Made by a program: the position numbers and the translations under genes. DNA of 64,000 nt from Ophiodon elongatus (taxonomy: Eukaryota > Chordata > Actinopteri > Perciformes > Hexagrammidae): assembly GCA_016806645.1 (NCBI GenBank), contig JACSYO010001636.1:1042001-1106000 (forward strand), read 5' to 3'. The notes under the pieces are model-generated. The model did no database searches, was not told the DNA's origin, and saw nothing but the letters and a program-made list of their open reading frames with translations. This document shows positions 56,228 to 64,000 of this stretch, piece after piece. How positions within the stretch are numbered: the first letter of the stretch is position 1; every line of letters starts with the position of its first letter.

Positions 56228-57276
56228 TAGGTTGATTCCTCTTCATCATCTTTTGGGTGCATTTACGCAGAGGTGTCTTCCTTTTTCTTTTCATGCATGC
56301 GAGACCGGAGCAAAGCGCTGCGTATTCCCCCCGGTTCATCTCTGCTCGGGACCCTCATGTGTTGTACCCCCCCCCCCCTCCCAACCCCCTCACCCCCTCA
56401 CACATGTGACCAGAATTCTGCGGTCGCCCGAGTAGCCTGGCTTTTAATAAACGGGACGTATTCCCGTTACCAGATATAACGCATTCCAGCACCGGAACGC
56501 TCTCATGTTGGATCAGGTTCCAGCTGCCCCGCATCGGAAGTCTAGAGGCTGGAGAGGCTCCTGGAGCCTCCATGTCTCAGAGAGCAGCCCGTCAGACCAA
56601 AGTTTTATTATAGTTCAGTTGCCCGGAGCGCAGGCTGCAGATTCTAGAGAGTGGAGGGAAACTTCTGCATCATCGTCCACACGACACTTTAAAGGGATCC
56701 AAGGTCTGATTTTAATTAAGGCGTGCAAAAATTCTGCCTTCAAAGCAAATCCATTGAAACAAATACTGTGTGAGTGAATGAAATGGGAATTTGGCCAGAA
56801 TAAAATAATAGTTGTACAAGAGCACATGCAAGAAATTTTATTAGAATTTTTCCCTCATTTTTCCATCTCGGTTGAATCTGTCTTGTATTTTTTTTTTCTT
56901 TTAGAGGGAATTCTCCTCAACGGTTCTGACCGTATTTCACAGAGCTGTAAGTCGTGTGCATGAAATTAGATAATACAGCACCACACTCAGATGCACTTTG
57001 ATTTTCTGTGTGTGTCCATATGTAGCAGAAAAAACAAGTGGAGGAAATTGCCACACGGTCTAATGTGACGGCCGCCTGTTAAATAGGAGAATATGCCCAA
57101 GAGGAGAGAGCATCAATCAGACTGCCTCTCTTCTCTTTCTGCATTTATTTACTTTAATCTTTGTTCGAGCCTCGACAGCATTCTGTACGGTACAGGACTC
57201 GTCTCTGATCTGGATCTGGATCTGTGCATGTGGGACTGTTCTGGTCCGTATGGATGCTGCTGCCATGGGCTTTGTT

Positions 57277-57319
57277 CCTCCTCTCCTCTCCTCTCCTCTC
57301 CTCTCCTCTCCTCTCCTCT
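57277..57319 (+). repeat. (CCTCT)n pentamer array
   Basis: About eight perfect CCTCT units. Confidence 0.96.
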
Positions 57320-58399
57320 TTTTTCACTGAACAAGGTAGAACCTGAACCGGAGCCTCTAAGCTTTAATTGTAGTTCACATCTCTCGTTGCAGAGAAGAAC
57401 TCAGTCGTGTCAATAGCAGAGCTCCAAGAAGTCCACCTGAAACATCATTGTCCATTAAGCCTGCATAGCCGTGCATCTTCACCAACAGTTAACACTTATC
57501 CTTCTCCTTAGATAATATTTTTACATGTTATATTTTATTTTTTCACCTGAATGAAAACAATTTTCTGACTAAAATAATTATCGTACTGTAATTTAATCTA
57601 TTTCAGCTGAGTTCATACTATAACTAAGAAGCACAAGCATGGGTGAAAATCTATACGTTGGCTTCTGTGTGCATGGTTTTGTATTTAATCATGAAAATAC
57701 AATTTGAATTATGTTTTAATCTCTTTCCAAAAATATGAAATGGTAGAGATATCTGGACTACGTGTAATCCTTCTTATTTGTTGTATTACCTAACTGTAAA
57801 TCCTGGTCTGCACTTTGCTCTTGATATGATTTTAAGAAGCTGTCAAGATAGATGCATACATATCATGCTTGATGAAAGTGACTTTTTCACTTCGCTGAGG
57901 ATGTTACAGAAAAGAGTCATGTTTTAAGCCTGAAGAAGGTCAATGACCAAAAAGCTTCTGAATGTATTACATATTCTCAAATTAAAGGGATATTTATTTT
58001 GAATGAAAAATAGTCCTGTTAAGTGTTACTTGCTCTTTTAAGTACAAGAATCGCGTGAAGACTCATTAGTATTCTCTAGTTTGTAATGCCCGTCGTGATA
58101 CTAGTGTTTACAAGAACATATTTAAAAATACAGCAAGAGATAAAATAATACATTCTACAGACGCAGCTTTGCTGGATATCCCATCATGCACATGGGCAGG
58201 TTGAGTTTTTAGTCACCTTTGACCGTGGTATACATGTTTGCCACATACACCATCCTTAACAAGCAAATTCACACGTCTCTCGTGGGGATTCTAAATTGCA
58301 TAAAACTGCAGTTATTTAAGGGTTTTTAAGGTAAGATTCACATGAACATGTGTTGAGCAGAAAGTCTGCTCTCATAATAAAGTCAATTATGAAAGTCAA

Positions 58400-59350
58400 T
58401 CAAACAACTATAATAACCCCACAGAGAAGCAAAACAACCATAAAAGACGCAAAGTGACTGCAAAGATACACAAAACGACCACAAAGAGAAATAAAATTAC
58501 CACAAAGAGATGCAAAATGACCAAAAAGAGACACAGAATGACCACAAAGAGATGCATAACAACCACAAAGACATGCAAAATTACCAAAAACAGAAATAGA
58601 ATGACCACAACGAGACATAGAACGACCACAAATAGACACAGAATGACCACAAAGAGACACAAAATTGCCAAAAAGAGACACAGAATAAGCAAAGGGAGAC
58701 AGAAAACAACCACAAAGAAATGCAAAATTACCACAAAGAGAGGCAGAACAACCATAAAAAGATAAAAACAACCACAAAGAAACACAAAGAGATGCAAAAT
58801 TATGACGAAAAGATGCAGAACAACCAAAAAGAAACAGAATTACCACAAAGAGATGCAACACAACCACAAAGAGATGCAACACAACCACAAAGAGATGCAA
58901 CACAACCACAAAGAGATGCAACACAACCACAAAGAGATGCAACACAACCACAAAGAGATGCAACACAACCACAAAGAGATGCAACACAATCACAAAGAGA
59001 TGCAACACAACCACAAAGAGATGCAACACAACCACAAAGAGATGCAACACAACCACAAAGAGATGCAACACAACCACAAAGAGATGCAACACAACCACAA
59101 AGAGATGCAACACAATCACAAAGAGATGCAACACAATCACAAAGAGATGCAACACAATCACAAAGAGATGCAACACAACCACAAAGAGATGCAACACAAC
59201 CACAAAGAGATGCAACACAATCACAAAGAGATGCAACACAACCACAAAGAGAGGCAAAATTGCCAAAAGAGACACAAACGAGCAAAGGGAGACACAAAAC
59301 AACCACAAATAGATGCAAAATGACCTCAAAGAGACGCAGAACGACCACAA
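58400..59350 (+). repeat. 21-bp tandem array, about 950 bp
   Basis: The homogeneous core (about 58849-59250) has about 19 units of 21 bp that begin ACCACAAAGAGATGC or ATCACAAAGAGATGC. The C/T variation at the second base is spread through the array. Flanking it, at 58400-58840 and 59260-59350, lie diverged 21-24 bp units (AAAGAGACACAGAATGACC, AAAGAGATGCAAAATTACC). The + strand is rich in A and C. Because 21 is a multiple of 3, several frames stay open for hundreds of codons (for example 58720-59379 on +, 58400-59359 on -), but these are repeat artefacts. Confidence 0.97.
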
Positions 59351-60299
59351 ACAGCACATGTGCAGAAAGCAGCAGTTAGGAAAGGGGCCGCATAGATTTA
59401 AATGGAATCTCTGTTAATTCAAACTTTGGTTACACTTGTTGAAAGCTGACTCTGAATGGATCAAACCCTAGCTTTTGACTTTAGACATAGAGTGAATACA
59501 TTTCAGGGTGATTCTGGACAGAGGGGCTGTTACGGTGAGCTGAGCATCTCCTTCCTGTGTGGCGTTGCACGAGCCAGAGAACTGCATTTGGGCCCGATGT
59601 GTTAGAATCTCGCAGCATCTGCTAATGCATCTTTCTATCTCACACTGGCAGTGTGAGGGGGCCGTCACTGTCACGTTCATGACAACAGCAACACATTTCA
59701 ATATGCATGCACAGGCCTCGCGTACACATGCACGCCGCGCACGCAATGTATGCGCTCCTGAAACCCATCCACCGAGCACGCTGGGATTTGCCCGTGACAA
59801 AACAACCGCGGTGTGAAGTGTGAAGTGTGTATCTGTCACGTCGGTGTGCTGTCAGCGTGTGAGGTTGCAGTGAATGAGGAATCCGAGATGGCGCGCCGAC
59901 ATCGCATTGGTGGCCCAGGCGGACTTTGCCAAAGACGCCCGTCCCCAAATTATCACCTCCGTCTGCAGCATCCCCGTCATCTCAGCGGCTCTCCTCTCCC
60001 CAGCAGAGAGCAGAGCCTCCGAAAGATGAGCCGCACAGCCCAATCCATGCTTGATGGGCGACACGCGTGTGCAGGCCTCACGCACCAGGGACAGGGATTT
60101 AAAGGATTTCATCAATACAGTGTCTTCTTTATATCTCAGGAGCAAAGAAAATGAACAAAAGAACATTGTGTACACATGCAGGAAACAATAAACTAATAAA
60201 TAAATAATAAATCACTCTTGAGCTACAGTTTGCAGTCTGACATACATTCCGCACCGTTTTTCATGAATTTAAATATCAGATTCAACCTGCACTAACAGA

Positions 60300-60430
60300 T
60301 GCCCGTGTGTAGTAGCTGGAGGGGAGGCAGAACTCGCCTTGTAAGCTCTCTAAAATCACCACAGTTCTGTTAGTTAATAGATGCCGTCGCCAACAATTAA
60401 GTGTCGGAGCATCCTGGTTCTTAAATCAAG
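60300..60430. promoter_or_regulatory. Candidate conserved non-coding element in mpped1 intron (unverified)
   Basis: Unique sequence with AAATCACCACAGTTCTGTTA, AATAGATGCCGTCGCCAACA and ATTAAGTGTCGGAGCATCC looks like a typical vertebrate enhancer. No alignment is possible here. Confidence 0.2.
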
Positions 60431-61656
60431 GGTTGCATGCCTTTGTCCTTTATAGCCGGTTTCCATCTGTATTTTCTGTCAGGCTGTGCATGAATAATTG
60501 TTTCATCAGGTTGTTTTTGGGGAGGCCCGCCGCATGCAAATCCACAAAAAACGAGCGAATAAAAAGAGAGAAAGACACACACCTGTCAGTCAGACGTTTT
60601 TGTTGTTTTTGAGCTGAGATGGTTCACTGCTGTCGATCAGTTGGTTGGCAGCAACAATTTTGATGATCGATTATTTGTTGCAGGGATGCAAAAGTAACAA
60701 ATATTCTCTGCTTACAGCTTCTCAAACGTGAGCATTTACTGCTTTTTTCCGTTTTCTTTCCTCTGTTTGTCCTGGCCTGCCGGTCAGACAGACGTTTGAG
60801 ACGTCAGCTTGGCCTCTCAGAACTTGGGGGACATTTTTCACGAGTTTTCTCACTTTTTATATGATTCACAAGTTTATCGGCAAAAAAAAAGATTGACATA
60901 TTAATTGAGAGTAAAAACCTTTTGTTGTAGCTCTAAAACGATCGGTTGAATCATTAATTAGTCGATCAGCAGACACTTTCAAAGAAAAATACTCTGCCTA
61001 GTTCCAGCTCCTCACTGCTTCTTCTTTGATGGTAAATAGAATATATTTGTGTTTTGGACTCACTGGATAAAACAAGATGCCTGATAATATCAGTTTTGAC
61101 TTTGGGATATTGTATAGGGCATTTTTCATTATTTCTAACGATTAATCAATTAATAAAGAAAATAGTAAGCAGATTGATACCAGGGTTGGTAATTGAGAAA
61201 ACCAGCAAGAGTACAATAGATTTTAAAAGTGATCCAACAGAAAAATCCAGCCCGTGTTACCAACCTCTTTCCAATAAAAGTAGCCTGCAGCGGCTCCAAT
61301 GTTAAATCACTGTGAAAAAAAAAAAAATGGACAAACATTGAAACAGAATTTGGTAGCATCAGACAGAAATGATCTCAGTCAGTTCAGATTTTTGTGTAGT
61401 CCATAAATTGTCAGGAAATTGTACCTGGAAAGGTACCAGAGGAAAGAGGTGACAGTCCAAAACCCCAAAATATTCCATTTACAATGAAACAAAACAACTA
61501 AATAGCATCTAAACTTCCAATTGAAGAAGAAAATATTTGGCTTCATAGATGACTTCAACTGTGAAATCCATTATTTTCGTTCCACCACTTCTCTGACTTC
61601 CTGTCTTTACCACACATTCTTCATATCAGCTCTGCTCTGTTGTGTTTCCCTCTCAG

Positions 61657-61892
61657 GTGCCGAAGCAGTTGCAGAGAAGAAGAGGAAGAGGAGGGAGGAG
61701 GTGATGTCCTCTCCCCAGCTCACCGTGACTGTTTGCTCTGCAAGGGTTTGAGCCCGTCTGGACGCCTCCCAGCAGCCTCTCCTCGGGCCTGGACGATCTG
61801 CTCGCTGTCCTAAACCCAAACAACAAGCAGCTAAACCTCCCCACCCGACACCTGGCCCTCCTCCACCCCGCTCGGCTCCGGTCCCCTGTGCC
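61657..61892 (+). other. mpped1: mpped1 5' UTR part of the start-codon exon, with a short upstream ORF
   Basis: Acceptor CCCTCTCAG ends at 61656. The stretch contains an upstream ATG at 61704 that opens a 15-codon frame (MSSPQLTVTVCSARV) ending in TGA at 61749-61751. The main ATG lies 141 bp further downstream. Confidence 0.65.
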
Positions 61893-62071
61893 ATGGCCTT
61901 TACCCTGTCAGAGATCATGGCAGCGAGACGGCAGCAGTCGCAGGCTCAGTCACAGGCCCAGCGAGGCAACAGAGCGGTGGTAGAAGTGGACGAATACAGC
62001 ACCAACCCCACTCAGGCCTTCACCTTCTACAACATCAACCAGGGACGCTTCCAGCCACCACACGTCCACAT
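61893..62071 (+). CDS. mpped1: mpped1 coding exon 1: start codon and N-terminal region
   Basis: MPPED1 is a metallophosphoesterase-domain protein whose paralogue MPPED2 hydrolyses cyclic nucleotides in vitro; MPPED1 is mainly brain-expressed in mammals. The ATG has a good context (GTGCCATGG). The exon encodes MAFTLSEIMAARRQQSQAQS, then NRAVVEVDEYSTNPTQAFTF and YNINQGRFQPPHVH, and ends with the first two bases of an ATG codon before donor GTGAGT at 62072. Residues FTFYNINQGRFQPPHV match MPPED1 rather than MPPED2 (FTHYNINQSRFQPPHV), from memory. The Gln-rich QSQAQSQAQRG insertion is longer than in human. Confidence 0.93.
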
Positions 62072-63879
62072 GTGAGTAGATATAAGAAACAGGGGGCTAC
62101 TTAAAGGAGCATACGGCCGCCATTTAACCTTAGAGCCCATGTGCATCCTGGATAGAATTACTTTTTTTTGTTTAATTTGAATTTACTCTTGATTATTTTT
62201 TTGTGGATCTAATCAGGAATTATCCTCATCCATCTACTATTCCATTATTTTTACTGATGTTTTAGGTTTTTGGCCAAGTTATCATTTCAGTATCTGAATC
62301 AAGTCGAAGTAATACTTTTGGTTCGGGGACAACACTGCTACCAACACCTCTAAAGCTCCTTCACTATCGATTTTTATACACAAAGAGGAAAATAAAAATG
62401 CAAATGCTGCTTATAAACAGCAGCATTTTTTTAAATGGATTTTCAGGACTTGACGCTGTGTCGATATCGTCTTGACTTGTTGTCATGACCACCCAGTTGG
62501 GGTAAATAAAATAGCAAAAACAAAAACAGCAAAACAATCATCCTGAAACACCACGTTAAACTAGCTAGTAAGCAAACTAGCAAGCTAACAGCGTACTAAG
62601 CCAACTAGCATGCTAGCAACCAAACAATCCTCTTCAGAGCACCATTAGTCAACAACGTGCTGCAGCTAAAGATAGATAGATAGATAAATACTTTATTAAT
62701 CCCGCAAGGGGAAATTTCTTTCTCAAGCTCATCTTTTAAATGTGCAGAGAGGGCAGTACGTTCTTTATCGTCTGCATTTGTCCGTTCCTTCCACATCTAC
62801 TGGCATCAGAACAGGAAGGCAGTGGTGCAGTAGCAAAGCCCACCTCTTGCTCGATTTGATTGGCTGCAGGGGCAAAGTGTGACATTGACTTTGTGTCTTC
62901 CGCTGAGAAGTTGCTAAAGTCTTAACTTTCATGCGGCGTCTTAAAACCGCTAGAAAATTGCGTTGTACAACGCGAGGGAGGAGAGCGCGGCAGGTAGCGT
63001 CGTACCAGAGGAAGACGATGGTCTCGGTGTGAGAAACGGGAATTCATTTGAGCATAAATGAACAGAAAGAGAAACCATCATGTAATTTGTCCTCCTTCAG
63101 TGTTGCATTTTATGGTGACACAGCATCTCTTGACTTCCACATGTTCAGCGTTAGTTTCAGTTTTCACTTGAGTTCATATAACCAAGAACAAACAGCGGCC
63201 GTTTCTCTGCGGGGCTCCATAAAGCATCACTTTACATTTCCTTACATTTCCGTATACCCACAAGTAGAAATGAAACGTTCCACATGAACCCTCATCTGTA
63301 TTTTATTACTTTGTGACTCTCCTACATGGATGCGTATCTCCTTTCCCACTTCCACCCGTCTCTCTCTCTGTTGTGGTGGGGTGCAGACGAGGCGGAGGAG
63401 GCGGAGGAGGCCGGGCTGGGTGTTATCGTACCTGGAGGAGCGCTCGCTAAAGTGGGCCACGGTTATTCACCAGCTCCCCCCCTTTCCCCCCCTGGAGACC
63501 CCGTGGATCTGCACACTCGCTGCGGATCCCACAGGACTCTCTCCTCTTTTTCTATATCTGTGCTTTATTCTTTTTCTATCTCTGCACATTCCTCTTTCTG
63601 TCTCTCTCAGCGCCGCGCTTTTGTTGTGGCCCCTCGCTTCTCGCTACGTCTCTCGTTTCCTCCGCTGCCTCGGTCTGTGGGGATGATTTTCTGCTGGATA
63701 CCAATTCAAACTTCTTTCATTGTCAGCCTCTTACCACAGAGACTTTGCATACAGAGCTGCGTCTCTCTCTCTCTTTCTCTCTTCTGTATTGTTTAAGTTC
63801 TCCACGAGCCGCAGTGACCCCTTTTTCCTTCCCCCTCCTCCCTTAACTTGTTGTCTCTTGTCGTCCCTCCTCGCTTCAG
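62072..63879 (+). other. mpped1: mpped1 intron (1.8 kb)
   Basis: No exon is seen. It contains a LINE-tail fragment with (GATA)n at 62668-62730 and a GC-rich, CGGAGGAGG-containing stretch near 63385-63530. The last 200 bp before the acceptor are strongly C/T-rich, a long polypyrimidine region. Confidence 0.7.
62668..62730 (+). repeat. (AGAT)n plus conserved tail of a teleost LINE-like repeat
   Basis: GATAGATAGATAGATAAATA, CTTTATTAATCCCGCAAGGG and GAAATTTC form the familiar end (usually TTTATTAATCCCAGAGGGGA) of a teleost non-LTR element with a GATA tail. Confidence 0.65.
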
Positions 63880-64000
63880 GGTGGACCCGATGCCCCACGA
63901 CACGCCCAAGCCGCCGGGCTACACCCGCTTTGTGTGCATCTCAGACACCCACTCCCGCACCGACAGCATCCAGATGCCCTACGGAGACGTGTTCATCCAC
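63880..64000 (+). CDS. mpped1: mpped1 coding exon 2 (partial, runs off the window)
   Basis: Acceptor TCGCTTCAG ends at 63879. The first base completes Met-60. The exon then encodes VDPMPHDTPKPPGYTRFVCI, then SDTHSRTDSIQMPYGDVFIH, ending exactly at base 64000. SDTHS carries the D-x-H motif I of the metallophosphoesterase (calcineurin-like) fold: Asp and His that bind the first metal ion. The remaining motifs (GDFTE, GNHE and others) must lie beyond the window. Confidence 0.96.

Larger units (their letters stand above)
56228..61656 (+). other. mpped1: Probable first intron of mpped1 (5.4 kb)
   Basis: It contains a (CTCCT)n array (57277-57319), the 21-bp tandem array (58400-59350), and unique stretches at 59500-60160 and 60280-60440 that could be regulatory. 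I see nothing coding. The upstream boundary depends on the inferred donor at 56227. Confidence 0.5.

Noticed and set aside
55883..56339. Open frames (183 codons on minus and others) in the mpped1 promoter region
   Set aside because: GA/CT-repeat translation in a CpG-rich non-coding segment.
58849..59250. CRISPR-like repeated array
   Set aside because: Units are contiguous 21-bp copies without unique spacers, in a vertebrate genome with spliced genes.
58400..59359. Open frames of 319 codons (minus) and 219 codons (plus) with Leu/Val/Phe- or Gln/Arg/Asp-rich heptad-like protein
   Set aside because: They follow from a 21-bp tandem repeat whose length is a multiple of three. No start context, domain or conservation supports a gene.

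Overview
The window is teleost fish genomic DNA, probably from a spiny-rayed (percomorph) species. It has spliced genes with GT/AG introns of 0.1 to 16 kb, a very high density of (CA/TG)n and (CT/GA)n microsatellites, and many dispersed repeats of types I recognise from teleost genomes. I cannot name the species. Gene names rest on residue patterns that I match from memory to the vertebrate SCUBE and MPPED families.

Positions 1-44025 hold the 3' two thirds of scube1 on the + strand (a secreted signal peptide-CUB-EGF protein). I resolve 18 coding exons between 720 and 44025. They encode EGF modules 5 to 9, a basic and glycosylated spacer, three Cys-rich GCC2/GCC3-type repeats and the CUB domain, ending in a TAG at 44023-44025. 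Every intron has phase 1 except the last, which has phase 0. The signal peptide and EGF1-4 lie upstream of the window. Large introns (5.8, 8.4 and 15.8 kb) separate the EGF5, linker, EGF6 and EGF7 exons; the rest of the gene is compact.

Positions 44026-48370 read as a long scube1 3' UTR with a good poly(A) site near 48350. Positions 48376-55860 are repeat-rich intergenic DNA, including a decayed LINE inserted in an AT-rich minisatellite and interrupted copies of a teleost dispersed element.

From about 55870 to the end lies the 5' part of mpped1, also on the + strand. It comprises a CpG- and GA-rich promoter with a probable non-coding first exon (donor near 56227), a 5.4 kb intron with a large 21-bp tandem array (58400-59350), the exon with the start codon (61657-62071; ATG at 61893), and a second coding exon (63880 to the window end) that carries metallophosphoesterase motif I (DTH). 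The last bases of the window are still inside this exon.

The two genes are neighbours in a conserved vertebrate linkage, not parts of one pathway. The most interesting signals are regulatory and structural. Complementary (GT)n and (AC)n arrays sit at the splice sites around scube1 exons 36101-36220 and 38028-38126 and could form competing pre-mRNA stems. One acceptor has a CFTR-exon-9-like (TG)n layout. There is a NAGNAG acceptor, and an unnamed dispersed repeat family occurs about ten times in 64 kb. I see no prokaryotic-type system, CRISPR array or viral gene.
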